Of a stretch of DNA of 64,000 nt, positions 44,144 to 57,941 are shown in pieces; position 1 is the first letter of the stretch; each line of letters starts with the position of its first letter. The stretch is from Austropuccinia psidii (Eukaryota; Basidiomycota; Pucciniomycetes; Pucciniales; Sphaerophragmiaceae): NCBI GenBank assembly GCA_023105745.1, contig JALGQZ010000019.1, forward strand, positions 1,550,001 to 1,614,000, read 5' to 3'. A program made the position numbers and the translations under genes. Under the pieces are notes generated by a model. It saw only the letters and a program-made list of their open reading frames with translations, was not told the origin of the DNA and did no database searches.

Positions 44144-44155
44144 GGTGGTAGGGAA
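44144..44155 (+). promoter_or_regulatory. Polypurine tract of element B
   Basis: GGTGGTAGGGAA directly before the 3' LTR TGTGAGCC. Element C has GGTGGGAGGGAA in the same place. The ~100 bp before it (44038-44143) is untranslated. Confidence 0.7.
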
Positions 44156-46167
44156 TGTGAGCCTTTGAGATATGACCACATACCCAATAAGGTCACAAAA
44201 AAGATTAAGAATAATTATACCTTTAATATAATTATATTAAAATTACTTAGAATAATTATACATTAAAAATAATTACTTAAATATACAAAAAATGCCATAA
44301 ATTGGTACAAAAATTGGTTTAACTTAAAAACCAATGAATAAAAATGTAGAATAAATTATACCATTGGATTCCGCATGGAAAAATACACATATACCATTTT
44401 TATGGCATATCTGTAAAGTCAATATTTAATGAATTATAAGGTATAATACGTTATAAAAACCATAAAACCCTATTTATCTCAGGAACTAATGAAGCAACAT
44501 GTGAAATAAATTGTACCAGTGGATTCCCCACAAAGGTCCACACATAAAGCAATTAATAAGCTAATTTCCAAAGTCAATACTTAAGGAATTATCCTGAATA
44601 TATGCACTTTTTTGGTCAACGCATATATTCAAGGATCATAGCTAATATCTCCTAAACTATACATGATAGAATGATGAACCAAAAATAAAGTTACCACATA
44701 ATTACTGTAAGAACACAGATATGAACTTTATTTTACAAATTATAAACAAGGTTAAAACCTATGATGAAATATTGATAAAAATCAACAGAGCTGTTGACCA
44801 CTTTGCTGTGAAAGTGGTCCAAACTTAAAAAAACGTATACAGTTGGATTCTACTAGTTCATTCGTGAAGAATGATGTAATTTTTATTATTAAATTCATGG
44901 TATAACCCCCTGAAATCAAGGTTTGAAGTTTAAAATATTGAATTTCAACAGAAAAGATGAGTTACAAGAAAAATCATCAAAATTAGAGTTTTGATGATGT
45001 AATGAAAGGCTCTTGGCAGAATAATGAGGTTATGCTAGGCTATCAGAATTGCTGTAGCGTGTAAATCTTAAAAGTTATTGAAGGTCAAAGTTTGAGCTTA
45101 AATTGAGCAGTTATGATCACCTACTGTAACCTTAAATTAAGTTTAACAGTCATAAGAGTGATAAAATTGGTTAATACTATTAGTTTATGATTAAAACTAA
45201 TAGAATCCACGAACTTTGGGGTTCTGCCAAGCCTCTGATGTCATCAAACTTAGAGTTATAGTGATAACTCTAAATAATGGTGTAATAATGATGTAATATG
45301 GTTTGATCATGATGTAATCACCCTCAAACCTTAAAATATTGATCAATTCCAGTGGATATGATCAGTACACGTCTACTAGAAGCCTGTTGGACTCTAGGAG
45401 GGAGGTATTTACTATAAATAGAGCTCTTTTTACTCTATTTTCCCCTCAGACGCATCAAAAACATTAAATCAATTAAATCAAAAGGTAGTTTCTTTATTCT
45501 TTATATATAAAAGTATTATATTATTAAAGACCAAAGACCACCTTTCTATAATCATCTATTTTGACGTGATTAAATCATATATTTAATTGTTTTTGTTAAA
45601 AATCTCTCTAAAACTCATTTCCACATAAAAAATCCAGAATAATTTGTAATTTTCTTTATTTTTATTGTAAATACAATTTGAAAAGGTTATATTTATATTT
45701 TTTGGCGTAAAATACTTCAAAATTATTATATTAAGTGTTAAAAGTAGGTTATTTTGTCTTATTATAATAATTTCTCTATTATTACTCTCTTAATAATTCT
45801 TTAATTAATATAAATAGTATTTATATTAATTCATAACTTTAATATTAGTAATATTATTGTTATTAATTGTTTTTATTAATAAAAAACAATTTTTTACGCC
45901 TTTATTATTTGTTGGTAACAATAATAAAGAGCTTTTTAATATATTAATTATTTTATATTAATATATTTATTTATTATATTATATTTTCATAATATAAATT
46001 ATATTATTATATTTATTTAATAATATAATTATTTTACGCCATAATAATAATAATTATTTATTATGATTACACTTTTAATCTTATTTATTCAATTTATAAG
46101 GACATTCAGAGTACAATAAGTAATAAATTAGTAATTTTTACTTATTGTTTCATAGTCAAACCTTACA
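44156..46167 (+). repeat. 3' LTR of element B
   Basis: 2,012 bp, the same ends as the 5' LTR, with the candidate TATA box kept near 45412. Scattered differences, e.g. GGATTCCTCATGG to GGATTCCGCATGG. Confidence 0.92.
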
Positions 46168-46172
46168 AATAA
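46168..46172. repeat. Target duplication of element B, right copy
   Basis: AATAA, identical to 35487-35491. Confidence 0.88.
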
Positions 46173-46489
46173 GCTCTTTGGAATATCAGTGAGTTATTCA
46201 TCCTTAATTCTTGAAGTTTTTTCTCTTACATTTAGTTTTCTTCAAGAATTATATTTATAATTATTCTTGCCAAAGATAATTGTATATTAAAATCTTCTTG
46301 TAATTGATTCTTGTAGACAATTAGTGCTCACTGTTAAAATCCCTAGTAGTGCTTAACACGTGAAAGAAATAATTCTTTAATTATTTAATTGTGGCTATAA
46401 TAATATTTTATTATTATATTTCATAAGAGCAGACATAGTACTGTTGATTAATAGTAATATTATCATCAGTTCCATAGTCAAATCTTACA
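46173..46489 (+). repeat. 5' LTR of element C, second part
   Basis: GCTCTTTGGAATATCAGTGAG onward matches the C 3' LTR at ~54499 and ends CAAATCTTACA. It completes 34039-35491. Confidence 0.88.
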
Positions 46490-46491
46490 TT

Positions 46492-46507
46492 TGGGGGCCT
46501 GGCTGTG
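46492..46507 (+). promoter_or_regulatory. Primer binding site of element C
   Basis: TGGGGGCCTGGCTGTG, 2 nt after the LTR, one base different from element B over this length. Confidence 0.7.
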
Positions 46508-46879
46508 TTTTTTGAACCTTGTACCCTTAATTAATATATTTTTAAGTTCTAAAATATATTAATTTAATAATATTTTTTTTCTTTAATTTTAAAGTTAAAA
46601 TAATTTTTCTTTTTGAAATTGTTTTGGAAATATTTTTCATTGAGGAATTTGGTTTAATTTTCTACTGTTTTTACACATGGCTTTTTCGCATCCAAAAACT
46701 TATGAAATTATTCTTTGAGTTACTCTGAATTAATCTCCATTCAAAATCTTGAATTTTAATTTTTTTCTTTAAAAAGAATATTTTTTTTAATATCAAAAAA
46801 TATACAACTTATAAAAAATCCTTAAAAATATTTTAAAGAAGTATAAAAAATAATTTTTCTCTTTTATAATTTTTTTTAG
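46508..46879 (+). other. Leader of element C
   Basis: AT-rich untranslated region ending TTTTTTTTAG|TG, the same acceptor-like site as in B, D and G. No gene seen. Confidence 0.5.
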
Positions 46880-49215
46880 TGTCTTTAATCAAATACTGTG
46901 CAGCTGGAAACAGACTCAGTAAGAGATATATCACTAGTCCCGAATCTTCAGAAGCAGAATCTGAAGACAGTATTGAGGTGCAAATTGCTAAAAGAGGAAC
47001 CTTATTTAACTCAGAAAAGAATAAATTACCACCAAAAGGTGTGTATTTTATCTTATATTTTTCACTTCCATCTTTAAATTGATGTGAAAATGGTGCAGAC
47101 CAGAAATGGAAGCAACTATTCAGTCCAACCAGATGGATGTGGACAAGGAAGAGGGAAGACCAAATCCAGAAGTTCCAAGTCTTCCTCAATAAAGACACAT
47201 TTGGAGGATGCCAGAGTTGCCCCCCATTCCCTAATGTCTTTACCCACAGATTTTGAAGTGAATTCTGAGCCTGAACTGATTCATGATAATATTTCCAGGG
47301 CTGAACCATTTTCAAGTGGCAGAAATAAAAATATATCAATGCCAATACAAAAGTTGGTTAACAGCAGCCAAAGAAGAGGAGTGGGAAATATGCCCAAGCC
47401 TTTGGCAGGGGGCCATGAACTCTTATTTACACATCAAGAGCTTTCTGGGTCAGGATAAGACCATAGAACTCTTAGGGGGTTGGAGCCCATTGCCTTGCAA
47501 AGACAAGGTCAAAAAGATAAAGAATTGGTTGAAGAACCAAAGTCTTTTATCCATAGACCAGAAGAAAGAGTTGGAAATGACTCCAGCGTTGGAGACAGAG
47601 TCCCCAATGGCGTCTACCAGCTCCAAACCAGTTCCAGAAGTGTTCAAGGACAAGCCCAAAGGACCTCAGAAGAAGAAGAGAGGTCCCTAGAACCATCAAA
47701 GCAAGGGCAAAAGCAAAGCCAATTGGCACAGACCTTACCCACAAGGGTACAGGATCCCCAAATTGCAGCCTTCAGCCATGGACAGTGTATTCAACATGGC
47801 CAGGCCTTTGATGGAACTCACAGCCAAAGAACAGGAAAGGATGAACAGGAGTTTTCCAAAGAAATAATAGATCAGATACATTTTTTCAATCTAATATTCA
47901 TGTAGCACTTGAGAAATTTGATGCAAAGATAAATAAACTTCCATCAGACATGAGTGAATTAAAAAGAAATGACAAAAGATATACTGAATGGTATCAAGTG
48001 GCAAATGCCAGAATTGATTCAATTATTAATAAATGTGACAGAATTGAAAGGACATGTCAAGTTCAAAATGTTTAAATGGAAGATCTTTCCATTTTTGAAA
48101 TGAATGATAAACTTAAAATTTTAAAATATCATGTCTTAGAAATAGTTGAAAGTACCAATCAGTTTTCTACACATTTAGCAAAAAGTGAAAGTGAAAGGCA
48201 GAAATTAAAGAATGAAATCATTGCAAATGTAGAACAAATTCATAAGAATTATGTACCACATATTCCAAGACATTGTACACCTTTGACTGAAGAAAAGCTT
48301 TCTGTTAAAGGAAGTTTGACCCCAATCTTAGGGGAGAATGTTATCTCTGCAAAAGATATCCCCAAATTGGAAGAATGGCCAACATTCTCTGGTGAAGGAG
48401 AATACAACCATATTGAGTTCATCAGGACTATTGATGTGTCGCAAGAAGACTTTCATATACCTGATGAAATTATAGTGGGAAAAATACACTCTCTGTTTAC
48501 CAGAACTGCAAAGAAATGGTATTACAAGATGAGAATGGACTATGGGAAACATGATTGGTCTTGGTGGAAGTCTGAAGTAACTACAAAATGGGCCAACAAT
48601 TCTTGGAGGTTTAAATTGGAAAATTATTCTGAAAATGCCATTTTTAACTCAGAGAAAGATAAGCCACTTACTTGGTTCTTCAAGCAGAAAGACAGATTAT
48701 CTTCCTGACACCCAGATATGTCTGACACTATGATTAATATGAAAATATTCAGAAAATGTGGAGGATAACTGGAAAATGCTATCAAAAGCATATGTGTGGA
48801 ACCCTGTTCAACAGAGGACTAAATTAATGCAATGGAAGATATCATTACCAGGACAAGAATTTGTAAAACGTGGAATAAACTCCCTATGGAATCCAAAATG
48901 GTCTCAAAGATTCCTAGAGAGGACAGAAGACCAGAAAAACCTGTCTTGTAGTGTCATAAATGTGGAAGTACTTCACATTTAGCCAACACTTGCACCAAAA
49001 AGGCAAAAATCAATGAAGCTCAAGTCATTGAAGAAGTTCATTGTACTTAAGAGAAAGAAGAATCTGATCAATATTCTGAAATCTCTGACGACACACCAGC
49101 TTAAGACTATCCCATTGAAAACATCACAGCTTTCTTTGAGGTCACAGAAGTTCATACCCACTTACCACAGTACAGTGAATATTTCTACAACCTGATCAAT
49201 ATCCAGGATGCCAGG
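46880..49215 (+). pseudogene. Gag of element C, broken
   Basis: Pieces in several frames: first exon-like segment 46880-47040; KIYQCQYKSWLTAAKEEEWEI within 47283-47480; the conserved FPKK end near 47860 followed by the -1 frame; a coiled-coil segment ~47900-48250 with a stop at 48073; capsid domain LEEWPTFSGEGEYNHIEFIRTID (48076-48708) ending in TGA at 48706; and a zinc knuckle region ~48950 (CHKCGS-like) with stops. Several stops replace Glu or other sense codons of B (e.g. GGELEHA to GG.LENA). Not functional. It is useful as an outgroup to find the true gag frame of B. Confidence 0.82.
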
Positions 49216-52200
49216 ATGTGTAAGACCAAACCTGCTAGAGGAAAAGGTTATACTGCTGGAGCATCCTGTATCACATCAGCTTTGATGAATGATATTGAAG
49301 CCAAAGTGAATTTGGATACAGGGGCATTTTGCACTTGTGTGGGAAAAGATTATCTCCAAGTTATACTTCCTGAATGGAAAAACCATCTATTACCAATAGA
49401 AGGTGTGCAATTTAGTATTGCCAGTAACAATATGTACCCCTTGGGTATATTAGAGACTAATCTTGTATTTCCACACCCAGAAGGAATCATAAGAGTGAAA
49501 ACCAAGATTGTGGTGATGGACAATTGCACATCACAGCATATCATTCTTGGAAATGATTACTTGAATATCTATGGTATTGACATCAATAACCATAAAGACA
49601 GATATTTCACAATTGGAGAGAACAAAAGACATAAATTTGCTTTTTTTTCAATATGTCAAAACAAATATCAATAGTATCTTCTAAAAATGATACCTATAAG
49701 GAGGAATTTGTGTCTAATCAACTTTTTGAATCACAAATTAATCCATCATAGTCACCAAAGATGAGGATTGAACTTCTTAATGTGTTATACACATACAATA
49801 ATGCATTTGCCTCTGATAATGAGCCATTAGGTGCTATAAGGGGACATGAAGTTTATATTACTCTTTTTATTGACAGACCATATCCTCCAGTACTTAGAAG
49901 ACCAGCTTATCCAGCCAGTCCCACAGCTAGAGAAGCCTTGGAGAAACATATCCAATAGTTAATCCAACTTGGTGTACTAAGGAAAGTAGGCCATAATAAG
50001 GGAGTTTAAGTGACAACACCTGTTATTATTTCCTGGCATAATGATAAGTCAAGAATGGTTGCAGATTTTAGAGCATTGAATACCTACACAGTTCAGGATA
50101 GGTATCCAATCCCTGGAATTCAAGAAAACTTGACTCAATTCTCTAAAGACAAGTATATAACATCAATGTATGCATTGAAAGGCTCCCATCAAAGTGTTTT
50201 GACGCCTAAAGCTAAGAAATTAATTAGAATTATCACTCACTGTGGTATTTATGAGTATCTTAGAATGGCATTTGGTATTAAAAATGCTCCATCCCATTAT
50301 CAAAGAATGATGAATACCATCTTTCCCACCGAATTTTCTGAAGGATGGCTTATCATTTACATTGATGATATTATCATATGTTCTGATTCATGCTCTTTAC
50401 ACCTTGAAAGACTTGCAAGAGTACTTCACAAAGTTGCAGAAGTGAATATAAAAGTTTAACTCAAGAAATGCAATATTGGTTTTGAAGAACTTAGAGCATT
50501 AGGACATGTTGTTTCTGGTTTAAGCTTGGGTATTTACAAAAACAAAGTAGCAGCAGTGTTACTTAAGCCAATACCCCAGAATAAAAAAATGATGTCTTTT
50601 CTTGGATTTTCCAGTTATTATAGGAAATACTTAAAAGACTTTGAAATTCTAGCCAAGTCACTATATAGAATCTGTGATCCACAGATTGTATTTGAGATGA
50701 CACAGGAGAGAATTAAAGATTATGAGAAGATAAAGAAAGCTCTTACAGAAGCACCTTTACTCCTCATGCCTGACTGGAATATACCTTTTAAATTGTACAT
50801 TGATGCATGTGGAGATGGATTAGGGGCAGCCCTACACCAAGTCCAAATAATTGATGACAAACCTACAGAGGGACCAGTTTGTTATATCTCAAGATAAATC
50901 AAACCAACAGAGGCCAGATATGGTGCAAGCCAAATGGAGTTCTTATGCTTGGTATGGGCACTTGAGAAATCACACTATTATATTTATGGCAGTGTTTTTG
51001 AAGTGACAACTGACTGTAATGCAGTAAAATCACTTCTTAACATGAAAACTCCCAACAGACATATGTTGAGATGGCAAATAGCCATTCAGGAATATAGAGG
51101 GAACATGACCATAGTTCACAAAGCAGGAAACATTCACAAGAATGCTGATGGACTGAGCAGGTAGGCATTATCCAACACTCCTGATAACCCAGCTTATGTA
51201 CCTCTGGAAGCTGAACCACAGATTCCAATTGAAGGGATTAACATAACTTATATTGGGACTGAACTCTTTGAAGAGGTCAGAGAATCTTATAAGCAAGACA
51301 AGAATTGCCATATCTTGACTTCTTTATTAGATAAAGAATGCAAAGATACATCTTTATTCAATGCACTGGATGAAGTTTGGAAAAATTTCTATTCTGAAGG
51401 AAGATTTCACTTGTTTGATGGAATCATTTACCACAGAACCAAACATTTATGTGTAGTGACATTATGCAGCAGATTGCTTATCAATACCATTCTTCATGAG
51501 TGCCATGATAGCATCTACTCTGGACACCTTTCAGAGGACAGTTGAAAAAGTGAAAAAGTGTGCATGGTGGCCATATTGGAGAAAAGAAACCATTGAATAT
51601 TGCCATACCTGTGACAGATGTCAAAAAGCAAACAGGAGTACAGGCAAGAAATTGAGACTTATGATCCATATTCAAGAACCAAAATACCCTTGGGAAGTTG
51701 TTTGCATGGATTGGGTCACAGCACTTCCTCCAAGTGGTGACAAAAGCTATAATTCTTGTTTAGTCATTGTAGACAGATATAGCAAGACTCCCATATTCTT
51801 ACCATGTCATAAAGATGACACTTCTATGGATACATCTCCTCTTCTATGGAGTAGAGTTATTCTCATACAGGATTATTTAAGAATATCATAAGTGACAGAG
51901 ATCCCAAGTTCACATCTGCACTTTGGACCAATCTTCATAGATTGTTTGGGACAAAGTTATCATTCTCTAAAGCATATCACCCTCAAACAGATGGGTTAGC
52001 AGAGAGAATGATTCAAACTTTAGAAGACATGATCAGGAGATTTTGTGCTTAGGGGTTATAATTCAAAGACTCAGATGGCTTTACCCATGACTGGTGCACT
52101 CTTATACCTGCATTAGAATTGACTTATAAGAAATCAGTCCATTCTTTGACAGGACAAACTCCTGCTATGTTTGAAAAAAGATGGAATCCAAGACTCCCAG

Positions 52201-52766
52201 CAGACACACTGAGGAAAGACTTGATTGACATTCATCCTACAGCTTCCAGCTTCAAGATAATTCTTGATAAAGTGAAACATCATGCAAAACAAAGTATGAA
52301 TGATGCTTTTGATTATGCAAAACAGAATTGGGACAAGAGTCATAAATTACCAGATTTCACAGTAGGGGACTTAGTGCTACTTTCAACCTGGAATCCTAAT
52401 AATATAAAATGCCCAAAGAAACTTAAAGATTCTCATGTAGGACCTTTTGTTATTCTTGCCTTACATTGAACCAATGCAGTTCAAGTGAAATTGAGGGGTG
52501 AATTGGAAAATAAACACCCCACTTTTCCAGTAAGCTTGATAAAACCTTATCAACAAGCTGACAAAGAATTGTTTCCTTTAAGGAACCCAACTCCTTTAAC
52601 TGTACCACCAGTGGAACAGAATGAAGACAAAAAGATAAAGAAAGTCATTAAAGAAGGGAGGCTTAGGGGTAAAAATCAAAGAGAATATCTTGTCAGATAT
52701 AGAAATCCAGTACATGAAGATGAATGGCTGGCAGAATCAGAAATACCTGACTCAGATAAACTCTAG
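49216..52766 (+). pseudogene. Pol of element C, broken
   Basis: Homologous to B along its length: protease VNLDTGAFCTC (~49310), [28 protein letters not shown] and YIDD (~50360), RNase [16 protein letters not shown] (~50800), integrase [11 protein letters not shown] (~51610), [11 protein letters not shown] (~51710), DGLAERMIQ (~51990), and C-terminus [21 protein letters not shown] (~52680). At least eight breaks, among them stops near 49957, 50007, 50457, 50895, 51162 and 52049 and a 1-nt loss near 51541. The RT motif is the normal YIDD, unlike B. Confidence 0.85.
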
Positions 52767-52934
52767 AAAAGATTTATACATGAAAGAAGGCCACAATCCT
52801 GAATATTTCTATAAATGTGCTTTAAATTACTTGATCTGAGTATTTTGAAGAGGATGGACAGTGGACATTAACCCCCCTTTGGGGCTTTTTATTCTTCATT
52901 ACATTGATAAAATTGTACTACAATATTATTTTTT

Positions 52935-52946
52935 GGTGGGAGGGAA
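52935..52946 (+). promoter_or_regulatory. Polypurine tract of element C
   Basis: GGTGGGAGGGAA directly before the 3' LTR. Confidence 0.7.
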
Positions 52947-54857
52947 TGTGAGCCTTGAGGTATATTTTACATACCCAAATAGGCCACAATTATCTTAAAA
53001 AGAAATTTTGAATTATGCATAACTCATAGGGCATGCATATATCCAAAATTCATCATTTTTGATTTCAGAAAAGATGAGTAACCTTTTATTGAGTAAGTAA
53101 ATCCATGGATTTAATGCCAGATTTGGATTCTACACAAAAATTTACCTAGGGTAGCTCCATAGAGTGAATAAGCTCAAATTAACTCTTTGAGGTGGTAATA
53201 TGGAAAATACTTCAATACCACATAAAAGATCTGTGAAAATTTTTGTTTTTCTTAATTTCACACCAAAATAATGGGAATGTGAGAAAGCCCATGTTACATA
53301 TACACTAAGAATAGTGTAATGCATGTTTTGGGCACTTAATATCATGGTATTCTTACATGGATGTTTGGTACACTGATAGTGGATATCTCACTTGAAGCTT
53401 AATTTTCTATTTTGACGTGAAAAATAGGCAAGGGGGACAAAAGACATCAAGGAAAGCCAGGGTACCCAGCTTCTGAGGCCTCAGAGGCATGGACACCTCC
53501 ACAGCTTGGATTCATGGCTGATCTTGTCCCAATTAGTAAACTAAAACACTTTGGGAACTTGGTTACCATGTTACAACTACAGTAAATTTTATGAAAATAG
53601 TAAATAACCTGCTATTTTGACATGCCAAGGAGGTAAAGAGCTACTTAGACTCCTGTAACCATGTCAATTCTTAATGACTTTCCATGGATAAACCCCAAAA
53701 GAGTAATTAAAACCCCTTTTGGAAGTGTTTCCATTGATTTACCTCATAGCAACCAGTTAAGCACTGATATTTGCAATTCTATGTAGAGATGAGGTAAAAA
53801 CTTCAAAAATTCATTAAAAATACAATTCTTAATGCATCTCTCTGAATCTTTCAGGACCAATGGAAAGCCATATTCCTTATGGTACAACCAAAAATAATGA
53901 GGGCTTTGCTAGTAAAATTAAAAGCTTTACTTACATTCCATTTTTGATCATTCTATGTGAAACACTGAATCTTCAAAAATTCACATTAATTACAACCTGT
54001 GATGAAATTTCCAATAACATTGATAACATTGAGAAATCAATGATTATTTTGGAATAAGAGAATACTTACAGATTTTACTCCTTTTATTCTTAACTGTATC
54101 GGGGTTGGTAGTCACATAAAAAGCATTAATTAAATAATTATGATAATTTTACATGACAACAGATGATGCAATCAATAATCCAAAAGAGTTTATTGTTTTC
54201 TCACTCACTTGTTTTTCAGTTTGCTCCATGGAACACCTCTGTGAGTTTTTTTTGACTTAAAAGGGGCCTCCTCTTGCTGTTTTTTCCACATCATTGTCTT
54301 ATTATCCATTTATATCATAGCTACCAACAAGTAAGTATTAGTTAAAGCTATTCTTAAGTGTTTTAATTCTTTCAGAATCAATCAGAAAGACGTGAAATCA
54401 TAGAATCCAACTATATATATTTTTAATTCAGTTATAAATACATTTTGATCATTTAAATCCACAATTCTATGTCAAACCTCTCTAACTTATCTTTCAATAA
54501 GCTCTTTGGAATATTAGTGAGTGATTTATCCTTAATTCTTAAAGTTTTTTCTATAAAATTGAGTTTTCTTCAAGAATTATATTTATAATTATTCTTGCAA
54601 GAGATAATTCTATATTAAGATAATTGTATTATTTTAATAAAAGGAGTTTTATTATTAAAATCTTCTTGTAATTGATTCTTGTAGACAATTACTGCTTACT
54701 GTTGAAATCACTAGTAGTGCTTAAAGCGTGAAATGAATAATTCTTTAATTATTTAATTGTGGTTATAATAATATTTTATTATTATATTTCATAAGAACAG
54801 ACATAGTACTGTTGATTAATAGTAATATTATCATCAGCTTCATAGTGAAATCTTACA
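52947..54857 (+). repeat. 3' LTR of element C
   Basis: 1,911 bp, TGTGAGCCTTGAGG...GAAATCTTACA. It contains the uninterrupted target site of B at ~54495. The minus-strand frame 53142-53345 is also present in the 5' LTR at 34234-34437, simply because the LTRs are alike. Confidence 0.9.
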
Positions 54858-54862
54858 TTTAA
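54858..54862. repeat. Target duplication of element C, right copy
   Basis: TTTAA, identical to 34034-34038. Confidence 0.85.
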
Positions 54863-55475
54863 CTTGTTTTTGCAATAAATGGGGCTCCAAACTCCAAAGA
54901 GCTCTATGGTCTTTTCCTTACCCAGAAAGCTCTTCATGTGTACGTAGGGGTTCATTTCCCCCTGAAAAAGGCCTTGTAATAATTCCCATTCTTCCTCTTT
55001 GGCTAGTATGAGCCATATTTTGTACTGGGACCAATATATCTCTATTGCTTTCAGTTGCAAATGGTTCATCCATCAAAACAATATGCTAAATTATTGCTTG
55101 TTCATAATTCACATCAAAATTTGCAGGTACAGACCTTGGGGAATGGGCGCAACTCTGGCATCCTCCAAACATGCCCTTCTTGAGTAAGTTCTTCCAGGTT
55201 TGTACCTGGTTTTACCTCTTCCTCCTTTTCCAGATCCATCTGGTTGGAATTAAGAGTTGATTTCATTTATAGTATACACCATTTTAACATCAATATCAGA
55301 TATACAGGAATAAAAATCAAGAAAAAACACACCTTTTGGTGACAATTTTGGTTATTCTTCCTTCAAAAAATTTCCATCTTGGAATTTGAACTTCCAAACT
55401 CTATTCAGATTCTGTGCTGGTAATGTATCTTTTACTTAACTTATTACCAGCTGCGATATATATGATTGAAGACAC
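54863..55475 (-). pseudogene. N-terminal gag of element D
   Basis: The minus strand encodes LQLKAIEIYWSQYKIWLILAKEEEWELLQGLFQGEMNPY (from ~55065), closely matching C (EIKIYQCQYKSWLTAAKEEEWEICPSLWQGAMNSY). Before it on the minus strand is a short first-exon-like segment starting after an acceptor-like TAG at 55475-55477. Element C interrupts the gene at 54862, and gag continues at 34033. Confidence 0.75.
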
Positions 55476-55835
55476 TAAAACTGAAAATTAAAAAAGGAAA
55501 CTATTTTTTATCATTGAAAGATTTTTGAGAGATTTTTTATACTTTTTTATTTTTGATTGAATGAATATATTCATTTCAAGAGAATAATGAATATTCAACA
55601 TTTTGAATCAAAGAATAATTCAGAGTAACTCAAACAGAATTTTATAAGTTTTCAGATTCAATAAATCCATGTGTCAAACAATATGAAATTAGTCCCAATT
55701 CCTAAATGAAGAAAGCTTTCAACACAATTTCAAACATAAAAATATTTTTCTTGAAACAAAAAGAAAAAGAATTATTAAATTAATATAATTTCAAACTCAA
55801 AAGTATATTGAATGAGGGTTCAAGGTTAAAAAAAC
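55476..55835 (-). other. Leader of element D
   Basis: AT-rich untranslated sequence homologous to 46508-46879 of C. No gene seen. Confidence 0.5.
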
Positions 55836-55849
55836 ATGGCCAGGACCAC
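55834..55849 (-). promoter_or_regulatory. Primer binding site of element D, degraded
   Basis: The minus strand reads TGTGGTCCTGGCCATG, the site of B and C with several changes, beside the LTR end at 55853. Confidence 0.55.
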
Positions 55850-56250
55850 AAATGTGAGATATGTCCATGAAACACTTGATAATATTGGTATGGATCAATA
55901 TTACTATGACTGTTTCTATAGAATATAATTAATGAATATATTAAAATCAAAACAAAATAAATATTTTTCTAATTATCCCTTTAACTTTTTATACACCACT
56001 AGTGAGTATGATATTAAGAAGTAATTGTCTACTAGAATTATTTACAAGAATATATAATAATGAAAATTCTTATTAAAATACTGTAAAATCAATTTAATTA
56101 ATAATTAATGTGAATTATTGAAAAAATCTATGAAAAATTAGTGAAAATATTGAGAAATTTAATAAATAACTCACTATTACTCCAAAAAGACCTTGAAAAG
56201 AGCTGGTGGAGTGACTTTTTGGGTTATTTGTGGCTTGAAAGGCTCAAAAA

Positions 56251-57941
56251 TGTCACAACCACAAAGATTGACCCTCCTCCATGGGGGTTGCGGCAATTCC
56301 AACCTGGAACCAAGTTGGGGCCAATTGGCCACACCATATCCTTTATGGCCAATTGGTCTTCTTTGGTGCCTTATGGCCATTTGGCCATTTCTGGCCACCA
56401 ATCCTCATTTATGGCCTCAGGCCATATCCTCCCATCATTGGCCTCCTTGGCCAATTTCCATATTACCAATCCCCAGGCCTTTGTCTTTGATTTTGGGCCT
56501 GGGGGTCCTTTTATCTTCTAGGGGCCTCCAGGCCCCCTAGCCACCTCCATCCAATCTGGGCCACCCCTTTTCATTAAGGGGTTTTAGGCCTTTTTGGGCC
56601 ATTTAGGCCCCCTATGGCTCCTACGGCCCATGGGCTGTGATTCATGGTCCACGGCCCGTGGTCTGCAGGCCAATTAGGCCCCTTTTGGCCTAATCCAATG
56701 AGGCCAAAAGGGGGCAACCATCTAGCCCCCAAGTCCAGGTGGGTCCCAAACCACAATTGGACCCACCTGAGCCAAAGTTGGTCACCAATCCCTTGGACCC
56801 AAAATTGGCCAAAGACCTTCTGGACACCAATTTAGCCATAAATCCCATAGAACCCATTTTTGGCCATGGACCACCATGGACCAATATCTCATCCATGGCC
56901 TCTGTCAATCACCAGAGGCCACCAGATCAGCTCAGTCAGCCTTCCCCTCAACTTATGGGGAATTCTTTCCATTCTTTCATACCATCCGTACTCAAGGTTG
57001 CAGGTGTGGTGCATATATGGTATTATATACCATTATGCACCATCTTTGCTCAGCAATCCAATGGTGACATTTTCAGGACCCATTTCCATCTTTCCATATC
57101 AAGGTCTCAAAATCCAACACCCATTTCAAAGGAGGATTATTCAGCTCATCAGTCTGACAAGTTATGGCAGAAATCAGAAGACTCTTCAAGGATCCCAACC
57201 ACCTGTATCTGCAGGAGTTGGGTTGGTACATTATTCTGGATTATTCAAAGGGGAAATTCTCAAGAGGTATTACATCAATTCAATCAGTTGTCAAGGCATC
57301 AAGTATTTCAATACTCCTTGGACAACTCAATTCATCCATACAGACCTCATTCAATCAACCTGTATGGCCTAGGCCCAATTGGGCCATTTCACATTCCACT
57401 GTGTGAATTCCATCACACAGTTCAAATTTCAAGATGGCCAGAACTGTATTTCCCAATTCAGACAATACAGTCAATTGATTCACCTTCCAGGATCAATCTT
57501 TCAAGTTTTCACATATACCGGCCACCTTTCATCACCTGGGGACTTTTTCCCCAGTTAATTAATATATTGGATTTATTTTTACCTTATGAAAGTTAATGCT
57601 GATAATCTTAAGTCAGTCATTATCACCCTTTCTCTTTTTCTTCCTCACCTGTCAGTGGGATATTGGTGGTCATATCCTTTACTAATTCCATTCCTTTTCT
57701 GGCAGGTTGAAACAGTGAATTGAGGATTCACTTGGTTGGCTTCTTGGCCTTTGGCTTCCTTTATTATTTTTGGTCTTTGGCTTCTTATTCTTTTCTTTCA
57801 TCTTTGGCATACTTGTCTTTTCCATTCTTCTTTTTTAAAGAAATTAAACCTTTATTATTCCTTTATCTTTTGGAGCCCTCCAAGTGAGTTCTTGATTCCT
57901 GAGTGCCAGGCCCTCTTGCTTCCATAAGAGCCCCTGTGAAA
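56251..57941 (+). repeat. Solo LTR F2 with GGCC-rich half
   Basis: About 1.69 kb, homologous to F1. Starts TGTCACAACC after AAAAA. The end reads CCCCTGTGAAAAAAAG where CCCCTGTGACA is expected, so the exact right end and duplication are blurred by an A run. In D the target reads GGTCAAAAATTTATTTAAAAC at ~13170, uninterrupted. GTTAATTAA at 57554 corresponds to the self-primer segment of A. Proline-rich ORFs (56141-57596) are not genes. Confidence 0.78.

Larger units (their letters stand above)
35492..46167 (+). mobile_element. Gypsy element B, youngest large retroelement of its family here
   Basis: 10.7-kb plus-strand element with 2.0-kb LTRs (35492-37517, 44156-46167), a tRNA-type primer site, gag and pol. 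Perfect AATAA duplication inside the C 5' LTR. The LTRs are about 98% alike by eye, with one 13-bp deletion in the 3' copy near 45048 between GAATT repeats. Full length, but pol carries one stop and altered RT residues, so it is probably not autonomous now. Confidence 0.93.
34039..54857 (+). mobile_element. Gypsy element C, decayed, carrying element B in its 5' LTR
   Basis: 5' LTR in two parts (34039-35491 and 46173-46489), internal region 46490-52946, 3' LTR 52947-54857. Perfect TTTAA target duplication in the gag of D. Net length without B is about 10.1 kb. Gag and pol are homologous to B throughout but broken by many stops and frameshifts. The target of B joins exactly: CTTTCAATAAGCTCTTTGG is uninterrupted in the C 3' LTR at ~54490. 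Confidence 0.9.

Noticed and set aside
53142..53345. Conserved minus-strand 67-codon frame found twice (also 34234-34437)
   Set aside because: The two copies are the two LTRs of element C, so identity reflects LTR duplication and not selection on a protein.
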